Source of the DNA: Burkholderiales bacterium UBA2459
GTDB taxonomy: Bacteria; Pseudomonadota; Gammaproteobacteria; Burkholderiales; Burkholderiaceae_E
Length of the DNA stretch: 23,141 nt
NCBI GenBank assembly: GCA_002342365.1
Contig: DDPV01000011.1
Location: 6,603-29,743, forward strand
Direction of reading: 5' to 3'
In this document: one piece after another, positions 7,806 to 16,000 of the stretch
How positions within the stretch are numbered: position 1 is the first letter of the stretch
Layout of the letters: every line of letters starts with the position of its first letter
The notes under the pieces: generated by a model
What the model was told of the DNA's origin: nothing
Databases searched by the model: none
Seen by the model: the letters and a program-made list of their open reading frames with translations, nothing else
Made by a program: the position numbers and the translations under genes

Positions 7806-7958
7806 TTTGATCTTGGTTTCTTTGTACGTCACGTGCTTGCGGGCAACAGGATCAAACTTTTTGATTTCCATTTTGCCCGGCGTATTGCGCTTGTTTTTGT
7901 CAGTGGTGTAAAAGTGCCCCGTGCCGGCGGTTGACTCGAGCTTGATCTTTTCACGCAT
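7803..7958 (-). CDS. rpmG: 50S ribosomal protein L33
   Basis: A 51-residue structural protein of the large ribosomal subunit. The sequence begins MREKIKLESTAGTGHFY, contains KNKRNTPGKMEIKKFDP and ends HVTYKETKIK, all diagnostic of bacterial L33. It has no cysteines, so it is the zinc-independent form. The ATG at 7956-7958 is preceded by GAGGAG at a spacing of 7, and an in-frame stop lies just upstream, which fixes this start. It is a few residues shorter at the N-terminus than typical Burkholderia L33. It follows rpmB by 29 bases and is presumably cotranscribed with it. Confidence 0.96.
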   Translation of the reverse strand: MREKIKLESTAGTGHFYTTDKNKRNTPGKMEIKKFDPVARKHVTYKETKIK

Positions 7959-7987
7959 GGTTTAACTCCTCAAAATCGAAGTGGCGG

Positions 7988-8224
7988 TCAAACAGCCTCG
8001 CCTCTTTCGCGCATGCCGTTCAGTACAACGTCAATGCCTTGCTTGTCGATCAAACGCAGACCTGCCGACGAGATCCGCAGGCGAACCCAGCGCTTTTCGG
8101 TTTCGACCCAAAAGCGCCGGTAATGCAAATTGGGCAAAAAGCGCCGCTTGGTTTTGTTGTTGGCATGGGAAACATTGTTTCCGACCATCGGTGCTTTTCC
8201 AGTTACTTGACAAACGCGCGCCAT
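7988..8224 (-). CDS. rpmB: 50S ribosomal protein L28
   Basis: A 78-residue large-subunit ribosomal protein, the same length as E. coli L28. The sequence MARVCQVTGKAPMVGNNVSHANNKTKRRFLPNL is diagnostic, as is RRFWVETEKRWVRLRISSAGLR. A GAGG motif precedes the ATG. A well-formed promoter lies upstream at 8262-8290, giving a leader of about 30 bases. The rpmB-rpmG pair is widely conserved in proteobacteria. Confidence 0.97.
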   Translation of the reverse strand: MARVCQVTGKAPMVGNNVSHANNKTKRRFLPNLHYRRFWVETEKRWVRLRISSAGLRLIDKQGIDVVLNGMRERGEAV

Positions 8225-8261
8225 AGCAGCCTCGGATTATGCGTACATTGCAAAGCCTTCG

Positions 8262-8290
8262 ATTGTAATGCGCAGCGCCGATCCTGGCAA
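8262..8290 (-). promoter_or_regulatory. Sigma-70-type promoter of rpmB-rpmG
   Basis: On the minus strand TTGCCA (8290-8285) and TACAAT (8267-8262) are separated by exactly 17 bases. Transcription would begin near 8255, about 30 bases before the rpmB ATG. It lies entirely in the trxA-rpmB gap and so can drive the ribosomal protein pair independently of trxA. Confidence 0.65.
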
Positions 8291-8301
8291 GACGGTTCGG
8301 C

Positions 8302-8622
8302 TCAGAGGTTTTTTTGCAGAAACTGCACAAGCTGGGATTTCGAGACCGCGCCGACCTGCTGTGCGACTTGTTCGCCCTGGTTAAAGAGAATGAGCGTGGG
8401 AATCCCACGAATGCCGAAGCGTTGAGCGATTTCGCCGTGTTCGTCAACATTGAGTTTGGCGACTTGAAGTTGATCGGCCATGTCTTTGGCCACTTCATCA
8501 AGAATGGGCGCGATCATTTTGCAGGGGCCGCACCACTCAGCCCAGAAATCGACCAAAACCGGTCCGCTTGCCTTCATCACTTCTTCATCGAAATTGCCGG
8601 CGCTCACATGCTTGACGCTCAT
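8302..8622 (-). CDS. trxA: Thioredoxin 1
   Basis: Cytoplasmic disulfide reductase that passes electrons from thioredoxin reductase to ribonucleotide reductase, methionine sulfoxide reductases and others. The 106-residue protein has the active site WCGPC with C31 and C34, the DFWAEWCGPCKM context, and the cis-proline motif GIRGIPTLILF. The ATG at 8620-8622 follows AGGAGAGG and is preferred to the adjacent TTG codon one position upstream. The gene is divergent from the SRP RNA and dnaX. A TATGAT word at 8696-8701 on the same strand might be its -10 box, without a clear -35. Confidence 0.97.
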   Translation of the reverse strand: MSVKHVSAGNFDEEVMKASGPVLVDFWAEWCGPCKMIAPILDEVAKDMADQLQVAKLNVDEHGEIAQRFGIRGIPTLILFNQGEQVAQQVGAVSKSQLVQFLQKNL

Positions 8623-8754
8623 CAATCCTCTCCTCAGTGTGCACGATCAATCTGACCCCAATGCAGCCTTGTGCCGCATTTTCAAGGTCGACTCAATCAT
8701 AGCCTGAAGCCTTCGCAAAAAATCACCAAGCAAGCCGGGCGCTCGGGGTGTTGT

Positions 8755-8760
8755 TAGAAT
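8755..8760 (+). promoter_or_regulatory. -10 box of the 4.5S RNA promoter
   Basis: TAGAAT at 8755-8760 lies seven bases before the first base of the folded SRP RNA (8767), the expected distance for a sigma-70 start site. A GC-rich discriminator (gccgtc) follows, as is common at stable-RNA promoters. No good -35 hexamer is seen at 16-18 bases upstream. Confidence 0.45.
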
Positions 8761-8766
8761 GCCGTC

Positions 8767-8864
8767 GGACGGGTCCCCTCGCATTGTGGCTCGGTGAACC
8801 TGGTCAGGTCCGGAAGGAAGCAGCCACAGCCGTTCGTCATGAGTGCCGAGGTCCCGGCTCGTCC
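8767..8864 (+). ncRNA. ffs: 4.5S RNA, small bacterial signal recognition particle RNA
   Basis: RNA scaffold of the SRP that binds Ffh and FtsY and targets nascent membrane proteins to the translocon. The universally conserved apical segment is present at 8800-8824 (GGTCAGGTCC, a GGAA tetraloop, GGAAGCAGCC). The whole folds into one long hairpin: GGACGGGTC (8767-8775) pairs with GGCTCGTCC (8856-8864), CCTCG (8777-8781) with CGAGG (8847-8851), and TGTGGCT (8785-8791) with AGCCACA (8822-8828). The length is about 98 bases, typical of the Gram-negative short form. The ends are set from the pairing and could be off by a few bases. dnaX starts 15 bases downstream. Confidence 0.95.
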
Positions 8865-8879
8865 AGTCTGCAGGCGCCT

Positions 8880-10670
8880 ATGGACCTATTGTTTCCCAAC
8901 GACCCAGTCTCGCAGCATCAGGTGCTGGCCCGCAAATGGCGGCCGCGGCAATTTGCGTCGCTGGTCGGACAGGATCATGTGGTGCGCGCGCTTCGTCACG
9001 GACTGAAAACCGGCCGGATTCACCATGCGTACCTGCTCACAGGCACCCGCGGGGTTGGCAAAACAACGATTGCTCGAATCCTTGCGAAGGCCTTGAACTG
9101 CGAGGAAAGCGATCGCGATGATCCGGATCCCTGCGGTCAGTGCGGGGCCTGTTTGCAAATCGACAAAGGTCGTTATGTCGATTACCTGGAGCTGGATGCC
9201 GCCAGCCATCGCGGCGTTGAAGAGATGGCCCAACTGCTGGAAAACGCGGTTTACGCGCCAAGTGTGGGGCGCTGGAAGGTGTATGTGATCGACGAAGTTC
9301 ACATGCTGAGCAACCACGCCTTCAATGCCATGCTCAAAACGCTGGAAGAGCCGCCGGGGCATATGGTTTTCGTGCTGGCGACCACCGATCCCCAAAAAGT
9401 TCCTGTCACCGTGCTTTCGCGTTGTCTGCAACTTGGCTTGCGCAACATGACCCCGCAAGCGATCTCCGGACATCTGGCGATGGTGCTCGAGCACGAAAAG
9501 ATCGCCTTTGAAGCCGATGCCCTCGCGCTGATCGGGAAGTCTGCCGCAGGATCGATGCGCGATGCCTTATCGCTGCTCGATCAAGCGATTTCGCATGGTG
9601 GCGGCGAGGTTCGTACCGCGCAGGTCTTATCGATGCTCGGTGCCATCGACCGCGACAAGGTCGGGCAGATCATGGATGCAATCCTCGACGCCAATCCGCA
9701 GCGACTCCGCGCGCTCGCCGAGGAAGTCTGCGCGCTTGGTATCGATCCGGCTGCAGTCTTGCATGCGCTTGCCCAGTTGGTTCAAGAACTTAGCTTGATC
9801 AAGCTCAATGCGATCCAAGCAGAGGACCGTCAACTTATCGCCTGGGCTTCACGCTGCGAAGCCGAGCAGCTTCAGGTGTATTGGCAGATTCTGCTCCATG
9901 GACGGCGTGATCTCTCGCTGGCACCGGATGAGCAATCGGGTTTAACGATGACCCTTTTGCGTTTGCATGCCTTTCGCCCCGTTGAATCAGGCCCGGTGAA
10001 TTCAGGCTCCGTCGATTCAGGCCAGGTCAAATCAGGTCCGGTCAAATCAGGCCCGGTTAATGCAGGTCCGAGCAATTCCGGGCTGATTCAAAGAGGCCCG
10101 CCTGCGATGCGTGCGCCTTCGCAGGGCGCGCTTGCTCGGGATGTGGCATCCCCGCAGGCAACCCCGCCGTCAATCCTGAGCAGCGCGGATGCCGCAACAA
10201 GCGCATCAGCCACAGCGTCCATATCCAACGCATCAGCCCCATCGTCCAGGTCCGAAGCAAAAGCCCCGTCCTTCGAAGACGCCCGGCTTGTGCTCGACTG
10301 CGAGTGGTCCGATCTTGCCACCCGCATCAACACGTCGGGCTTTACGCGGCAATTCCTTGAGCAGAGCGAACTGATCGCGATTGAAGGCATGCATATTCGG
10401 GTGCGTGTGCCGATACGTCCTCTTGCCGAGCTTGCGACCGTAAACAAGGTGAAGGACTTGCTCATCGCCCACTTGAAGCAGCCCTTGCGTCTGTCGGCTG
10501 AGGTTGGATCGGTTGGCGTGCAGACCGCCGCTTCGATTCACGACGCCCAGCGCCGGGTCGAGCGCGACGCAGCGCTTCAAAGGCTTCAAAGTGACCCCTT
10601 CGTGAAAGCGATGGTGAGCGAACTCGGCGCACAGATCGATCCGGAGTCGGTGCAAACGCGCAAGCACTAA
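8880..10670 (+). CDS. dnaX: DNA polymerase III subunits gamma/tau
   Basis: ATPase of the clamp loader, which loads the beta clamp and, as tau, links polymerase cores and helicase. The Walker A motif GTRGVGKT is at residues 55-62. The zinc module has C74, C85, C88 and C91. Walker B is VIDEVHML at 137-144, and the arginine finger is in SRC (180-182). Residues 367-406 form an eight-unit five-residue repeat (consensus PVxSG), followed by an Ala/Ser-rich linker and a C-terminal tau-specific domain (about 460-596). The ATG at 8880 gives MDLLFPNDPVSQHQVLARKWRP; the open frame extends further upstream only because it crosses the SRP RNA gene. The ribosome binding site is weak (GCAGG). I saw no A AAA AAG slippery site like the E. 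coli one. Confidence 0.96.
   Translation: MDLLFPNDPVSQHQVLARKWRPRQFASLVGQDHVVRALRHGLKTGRIHHAYLLTGTRGVGKTTIARILAKALNCEESDRDDPDPCGQCGACLQIDKGRYVDYLELDAASHRGVEEMAQLLENAVYAPSVGRWKVYVIDEVHMLSNHAFNAMLKTLEEPPGHMVFVLATTDPQKVPVTVLSRCLQLGLRNMTPQAISGHLAMVLEHEKIAFEADALALIGKSAAGSMRDALSLLDQAISHGGGEVRTAQVLSMLGAIDRDKVGQIMDAILDANPQRLRALAEEVCALGIDPAAVLHALAQLVQELSLIKLNAIQAEDRQLIAWASRCEAEQLQVYWQILLHGRRDLSLAPDEQSGLTMTLLRLHAFRPVESGPVNSGSVDSGQVKSGPVKSGPVNAGPSNSGLIQRGPPAMRAPSQGALARDVASPQATPPSILSSADAATSASATASISNASAPSSRSEAKAPSFEDARLVLDCEWSDLATRINTSGFTRQFLEQSELIAIEGMHIRVRVPIRPLAELATVNKVKDLLIAHLKQPLRLSAEVGSVGVQTAASIHDAQRRVERDAALQRLQSDPFVKAMVSELGAQIDPESVQTRKH
9978..10097 (+). repeat. 15-base imperfect tandem repeat inside dnaX
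   Basis: Eight consecutive 15-base units start at 9978, 9993, 10008, 10023, 10038, 10053, 10068 and 10083. They encode PVESG, PVNSG, SVDSG, QVKSG, PVKSG, PVNAG, PSNSG and LIQRG. The DNA units share the core tcaggcccggt with scattered changes, and the last two copies are the most diverged. The array lies in frame in the linker between the clamp-loader core and the tau C-terminal domain. Confidence 0.9.
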
Positions 10671-10701
10671 AATGCAGCGAAAACCTTGAAAGGACATCCT
10701 C

Positions 10702-11028
10702 ATGCTTAAAGGGCAGTTAGCCGGCTTGATGAAGCAGGCTCAGCAAATGCAAGACAACATGAAAAAGGCTCAGGAGGCCTTGGCCGCTGTCGAAGTGGAG
10801 GGCCAGTCGGGTGCAGGCCTTGTGAAGGTGATTGTCACTGCGCGCAACGAAGTTCGCCGGGTGATCATCGATCCTTCGCTGCTTGCCGAGGACAAAGACA
10901 TGCTCGAGGATCTGGTGGTTGCGGCACTGAACGATGCCCTGCGCAAGGCCGATGAAACTGCCCAGGCGCATATGGGTAAGCTCACGCAAGGTCTGCCGCT
11001 GCCACCCGGATTCAAGCTGCCGTTTTAG
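10702..11028 (+). CDS. ybaB: YbaB/EbfC family nucleoid-associated protein
   Basis: Small dimeric DNA-binding protein of the nucleoid. The 108-residue sequence begins MLKGQLAGLMKQAQQMQDNMKKAQE, a coiled-coil N-terminus. It continues with the family pattern GLVKVIVTARNEVRRVIIDPSL and ends with a PLPPGFKLPF tail. The length matches E. coli YbaB (109). An AAAGGA motif lies 8 bases before the ATG. The dnaX-ybaB-recR order is widely conserved; dnaX ends 31 bases upstream and recR starts 8 bases after this stop, so the three are likely one operon. A role in recombinational repair with RecR has been proposed for relatives, mainly from this linkage. Confidence 0.95.
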   Translation: MLKGQLAGLMKQAQQMQDNMKKAQEALAAVEVEGQSGAGLVKVIVTARNEVRRVIIDPSLLAEDKDMLEDLVVAALNDALRKADETAQAHMGKLTQGLPLPPGFKLPF

Positions 11029-11036
11029 CGGCACAC

Positions 11037-11639
11037 GTGTCACCAACCCTCGATGCGCTGATTGCTGCCTTGCGCAGGCTACCTGGCGTTGGCCCGAAAT
11101 CTGCGCAGCGCTATGCTTTTCATATGCTTCAGCATGACCGTGAGGGCGCTGCCATGCTCGGCCGTTCGCTCTCTGAAGCGGTCAATAAAATCCGCCACTG
11201 CGAGCGTTGCAACACCTTCTCCGAGCAAAGCCTCTGCGACACCTGCGCCTCAACGCGCAGGGACCCGGGTCTTTTATGTGTGGTCGAGACACCGGCCGAT
11301 CAATTGGTGCTCGAGCAAACACTCAGTTACTCGGGCTACTATTTCGTCCTGATGGGACGCCTTTCGCCGCTCGACGGCATTGGCCCTTCCGATCTGCATA
11401 TGCATCGCCTCATCGATCGGATCAACGACGGCTTGGTGAGCGAAGTGATCCTTGCCACGAACTTCACCGCTGAAGGCGAAGCCACGGCCCACTATCTCGG
11501 CGCGATGCTCAAGCGCCAAGGCTTGAAGGTCAGCCGTTTAGCCCGGGGTGTGCCCGTGGGTAGTGAGCTCGAATATGTCGATGCAAGCACGATTGCGCAG
11601 GCGCTTCGCGATCGAAAGCGGCTGGGCTCAAACGACTGA
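11037..11639 (+). CDS. recR: Recombination mediator protein RecR
   Basis: Part of the RecFOR pathway that loads RecA onto gapped single-stranded DNA. The 200-residue protein has the N-terminal helix-hairpin-helix (RRLPGVGPKSAQRYAFHML). A C4 zinc finger follows with C55, C58, C67 and C70. The Toprim domain runs from LCVVETPADQL (about residue 80) through GIGPSDLH. The start is GTG at 11037, 8 bases after the ybaB stop, with little Shine-Dalgarno sequence, so it may depend on translation of ybaB. The length matches the family (E. coli 201). Confidence 0.96.
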   Translation: MSPTLDALIAALRRLPGVGPKSAQRYAFHMLQHDREGAAMLGRSLSEAVNKIRHCERCNTFSEQSLCDTCASTRRDPGLLCVVETPADQLVLEQTLSYSGYYFVLMGRLSPLDGIGPSDLHMHRLIDRINDGLVSEVILATNFTAEGEATAHYLGAMLKRQGLKVSRLARGVPVGSELEYVDASTIAQALRDRKRLGSND

Positions 11640-11664
11640 TCGTCTATGGGCCTTCTGTTTCGGA

Positions 11665-11670
11665 TAAAAT
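11665..11670 (+). promoter_or_regulatory. Possible -10 box upstream of carA
   Basis: TAAAAT at 11665-11670, in an A/T-rich patch (ataaaatagaaagg) of the otherwise GC-rich recR-carA gap, could be a -10 element starting transcription near 11677. No convincing -35 hexamer is seen. No PyrR-type attenuator, or arginine operator that I could recognise with confidence, is visible. Confidence 0.3.
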
Positions 11671-11711
11671 AGAAAGGTTTAACTGCGTAAGGTCATCGGT
11701 TTTGAGCTGCC

Positions 11712-13043
11712 TTGCGTCACAACCTGGTGCCCATCACTGTGCCTTCTTCTTCGCCATCGCTTCAGCAAGCTTCTTCCGCCCCCGAACCTGAGCACATTCC
11801 CGCTGATCTCCAATCCAACCCGGCTGGGCAGCCCTTGAGCAGCCTTTTGCCCGCAGGCGAGCCCGCGGTGCTCGCGCTGGCTAACGGTCAGTTGTTTTAC
11901 GGTGAATCGATTGGCGCCCACGGCTGTGCTGTGGGCGAAGCAGTCTTCAACACGGCGATGACCGGTTATCAGGAAATTCTCAGCGACCCAAGCTACGCAG
12001 GACAGCTCATCACGCTGACTTACCCGCACATTGGCAACGTGGGGATGAATCCGCAAGACGATGAGGCAGAGCGGGTTCAAGCCGCAGCGCTGATTGTGAA
12101 ATCGCCGCCCAAGCGCGCTTCGAATTGGCGCGCACGGGAGGATTTGCCGACGTATTTGAAACGCCGCGGCATTTGCGCGATGGCCGGAATCGACACGCGC
12201 AAGCTCACGCGCATCTTGCGCAGCGAGGGAGCACAGGCTGCCTGCCTGCTGACCGGGGCTCTGGCTGCAGACCGCGAGCAAGCCGGTGTGCTGGCACTGA
12301 AGCGAGCTCGTGAGTTCTCGGGCATGGCAGGGCTTGACCTTGCCAAAGAGGTTTCCACGCGCGAGGTCTACACCTGGCCTGAGGGGGTCTGGTCTTTAAA
12401 GCCGAGTGAGCAGCGGACAGAGTCAGGCCTTGTTTCTTCCGAGCACCTGCCATCAAGCCCGCGCCCTGCACTTCGCGTGCTTGCGCTTGACTTCGGTGTC
12501 AAGCGCAATATTTTGCGCATGTTTGTCGATCGAGGCTGCGAAGTCCGGGTGCTTCCTGCGCAGACCGGAGTTGAGGCTATCCTGGCCTTGGAGCCAGACG
12601 GCGTATTTTTATCCAATGGGCCAGGCGATCCCGAGCCCTGCAACTATGCGATTGAAACCGCCCGCGCGTTGATGGCGCACGCGATGCCCTTGTTTGGCAT
12701 TTGTCTCGGCCATCAGATCATGGGACTTGCCTCCGGCGCCAAAACGCTGAAAATGAAGTTTGGTCATCACGGGGCAAACCATCCGGTGAAAGATTTAAAG
12801 AGCGGCGCCGTGATGATCACAAGCCAAAACCATGGCTTTGCGATTGACCCTGAAAACCTGCCCGCGTCTTTGCGGGTCACGCATATCTCGCTGTTTGATG
12901 GGTCGATTCAAGGGATCGAACGCATCGACTGCCCGGCTTTCGCCTTCCAAGGGCACCCCGAAGCGAGTCCGGGTCCGCACGATGTGAGCCCTTTGTTTGA
13001 CCGGTTTGTGGAACTGATGCGTCAGAACCGGGCTCAAGGATAA
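11712..13043 (+). CDS. carA: Carbamoyl-phosphate synthase small (glutaminase) subunit
   Basis: Hydrolyses glutamine and channels ammonia to CarB for carbamoyl phosphate synthesis in the pyrimidine and arginine pathways. The N-terminal CPSase domain has FNTAMTGYQEILSDPSYAGQ and PHIGNVG. The class I glutamine amidotransferase domain has the nucleophile C331 in GICLGHQ and H415/E417 in GHPEASPGPHD. The longest frame (TTG at 11712) gives 443 residues with a Pro/Ser-rich N-terminal extension of about 45 residues not typical of CarA. A TTG at 11847 would give 398 residues, closer to the family (382 in E. coli). None of the candidate starts has a strong ribosome binding site. A short variable insertion (about residues 231-251) separates the two domains. 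Confidence 0.93.
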   Translation: MRHNLVPITVPSSSPSLQQASSAPEPEHIPADLQSNPAGQPLSSLLPAGEPAVLALANGQLFYGESIGAHGCAVGEAVFNTAMTGYQEILSDPSYAGQLITLTYPHIGNVGMNPQDDEAERVQAAALIVKSPPKRASNWRAREDLPTYLKRRGICAMAGIDTRKLTRILRSEGAQAACLLTGALAADREQAGVLALKRAREFSGMAGLDLAKEVSTREVYTWPEGVWSLKPSEQRTESGLVSSEHLPSSPRPALRVLALDFGVKRNILRMFVDRGCEVRVLPAQTGVEAILALEPDGVFLSNGPGDPEPCNYAIETARALMAHAMPLFGICLGHQIMGLASGAKTLKMKFGHHGANHPVKDLKSGAVMITSQNHGFAIDPENLPASLRVTHISLFDGSIQGIERIDCPAFAFQGHPEASPGPHDVSPLFDRFVELMRQNRAQG

Positions 13044-13047
13044 AAAA

Positions 13048-16000
13048 GTGCCAAAACGTTCTGATCTTCATCGCATCTTAATCATCGGTGCAGGCCCGAT
13101 CATCATCGGCCAGGCCTGTGAGTTTGATTACTCGGGCGCGCAAGCTTGCAAGGCTCTCAAGCAAGAGGGCTTCAAGGTCATTTTGGTCAACAGCAATCCG
13201 GCCACCATCATGACCGATCCCGAGACTGCGGATATCACCTACATTGAGCCGATCACCTGGCAGGTGCTCGAACGCATCATCGAGAAAGAGCGTCCGGATG
13301 CGGTCTTGCCCACGATGGGCGGGCAGACGGCGCTGAACTGTGCTCTGGACTTGCACCGGCGCGGCATTTTGAGCAAGTACCGTTGCGAGTTGATCGGTGC
13401 TTCGCCTGAAGCAATCGAAAAGGCCGAGGACCGCCAAAAGTTCAAGCTTGCGATGCAAGGCATCGGACTGGGCTCTGCGCGTTCGGGAATTGCCCACGAT
13501 TTGCAAGAAGCCCAGGCGGTACAGCTCACCATCGGCTATCCGGTCATTATTCGTCCGAGCTTCACGCTCGGCGGCACCGGCGGCGGCATTGCCTACAACC
13601 AGGAAGAATTTCTCGAAATCTGCAAGCGTGGGCTTGACTTATCGCCCACCCGGGAGTTGCTGATCGAAGAAAGCTTAATCGGCTGGAAAGAGTTTGAAAT
13701 GGAGGTGGTGCGCGATTGCAATGATAATTGTATCATTGTGTGCGCGATCGAAAATCTTGATCCAATGGGGATACACACCGGTGATTCGATCACCGTGGCG
13801 CCAGCGCAAACGCTGACCGATAAGGAATATCAGCTCATGCGCAACGCATCGCTTGCGATCTTGCGTGAGGTGGGTGTTGATACCGGGGGGTCAAATGTTC
13901 AGTTTGCGATCGATCCCACAGACGGGCGCATGATCGTGATCGAGATGAATCCACGGGTTTCGCGATCTTCGGCATTAGCGTCCAAAGCGACGGGTTTTCC
14001 GATTGCCAAGGTCGCAGCCAAACTGGCTGTGGGCTACACCCTCGATGAACTCAGCAACGAAATCACCGGAGGTCTCACGCCGGCGTCTTTTGAACCGTCC
14101 ATTGATTACGTGGTGACCAAAGTGCCGCGTTTTGCATTCGAAAAATTTCCCCAGGCCGACTCGCGTCTGACCACACAAATGAAATCAGTGGGCGAAGTCA
14201 TGGCAATCGGGCGAAGTTTTCAGGAATCGATACAAAAAGCATTGCGAGGGCTTGAAACCGGTATTGACGGCTTTGATGAACGATCTGTCGATGAAGACGA
14301 AATCACCCGCGAACTTGGCGAACCCAGGCCCGACCGCCTGCTTTACGTTGCTGATGCATTCCGAATCGGCTTGTCGGTTGAGGAAGTTCATGAGGAGACC
14401 GGGATCGATCCCTGGTTTCTGGATCATATCGCTGATCTTGTCGATACCGAGGCGCGCATCAGACAGCGTAGCCTGAACTCACTCAGCCGCGAAGAATTCA
14501 AAGCCATGAAGGCCAAAGGTTTCTCCGACCGCCGCCTGGCGGTGCTGATGGGCAGCACAGCCGATGCGGTGCGTGAGGCGCGTTGGGCGCTGGGCGTGCG
14601 TCCGGTCTACAAACGCGTGGATACCTGCGCTGCAGAATTTACAAGCAGCACAGCCTACATGTATTCCACCTATGAGGATGAATGCGAGGCCGCGCCAAGC
14701 GATAAGGCCAAGATGATGGTGCTTGGTGGGGGTCCGAACCGTATCGGCCAAGGCATTGAGTTTGATTATTGCTGCGTGCATGCGGCTTTTGCCTTGCGCG
14801 AAGACGGCTATGAAACGATCATGGTCAATTGCAATCCCGAGACGGTTTCGACCGATTACGACACCTCAGATCGACTCTACTTTGAGCCCCTCACCCTCGA
14901 AGATGTTCTGGAAATTGTAGCTATTGAAAAGCCCTTGGGTGTGATCGTTCAGTACGGCGGTCAGACGCCCTTAAAGCTCGCTCTGGCGCTTGAAAAAGAG
15001 GGCGTTCCCATTATCGGCACATCACCGGAATCGATCGATATGGCCGAAGATCGAGAGCGCTTCCAAAAGCTCTTGCACGAACTTGATTTGTTGCAGCCAC
15101 CCAACCGTACGGCCCGCACCGAGGCTGAGGCGATGAAGTTGGCGGCAGAAATCGGCTACCCGCTGGTGGTGCGGCCAAGTTATGTGCTCGGCGGCAGAGC
15201 CATGGAAATCGTGCACGAGAAAAAGCAACTCGAGCGCTATATGCGCGAAGCGGTCAAAGTCTCAAACGATTCGCCTGTCTTGCTTGATCGATTCTTGAAC
15301 GATGCAATCGAAGTTGATGTGGACTGCATCAGCGATGGCGAGCGTGTGTTCATCGGTGGCGTGATGGAGCATATCGAGCAGGCCGGCGTGCATTCCGGCG
15401 ACTCGGCTTGCTCGCTACCGCCTTATTCGTTGCCGGCACCACTGATTGATGTTTTAAAGCAGCAAACCGAGGCGATGGCCAAGGCGCTCAAGGTGGTCGG
15501 GCTGATGAATGTTCAGTTTGCGATTCAACATGTCGATGCATCGGGCAGGGACAATGGCGATCAAGCCTTGGAGCCTCGGGTTTATGTCCTTGAGGTCAAC
15601 CCGCGTGCCTCGCGTACCGTGCCTTTTGTATCAAAAGTCACCGGTCTGCCTTTGGCAAAGATCGCAGCGCGGGTGATGGTCGGGCGCAGCCTTGCTGATC
15701 AACAGATCGGTGCAGAGGTCAGGCCATCTTATTTCTCGGTCAAAGAAGCGGTATTTCCTTTCGTCAAATTCCCTGGCGTCGATATTCTGCTTGGGCCGGA
15801 AATGAAGTCCACCGGCGAGGTCATGGGGGTGGGGAAAACCTTTGGCGAGGCTTTTGTGAAGTCACAGCTTGGTGCCGGCACGAGGCTTCCAGAAAAAGGA
15901 ACGGTCTTTATTTCGGTGCGGCAAAGCGACAAGTCTCGGGTGGTTGGGGTTGCCCGCGGGTTGTGTGATTTAGGCTTTCGCCTTACAGCCACCAAAGGTA

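Noticed and set aside
8748..8879. Open frame extending dnaX 44 codons upstream
   Set aside because: It runs through the SRP RNA gene, whose pairing and conserved apical loop explain this DNA. The family N-terminus begins at the ATG at 8880.
8886..9494. Open frame (202 codons) on the minus strand opposite the dnaX ATPase domain
   Set aside because: Shadow of the conserved Walker and zinc motifs on the plus strand; its translation has no family signature.
9978..10097. Repeat array considered as a CRISPR
   Set aside because: The 15-base units are contiguous with no spacers and stay in the dnaX reading frame; it is a coding tandem repeat.
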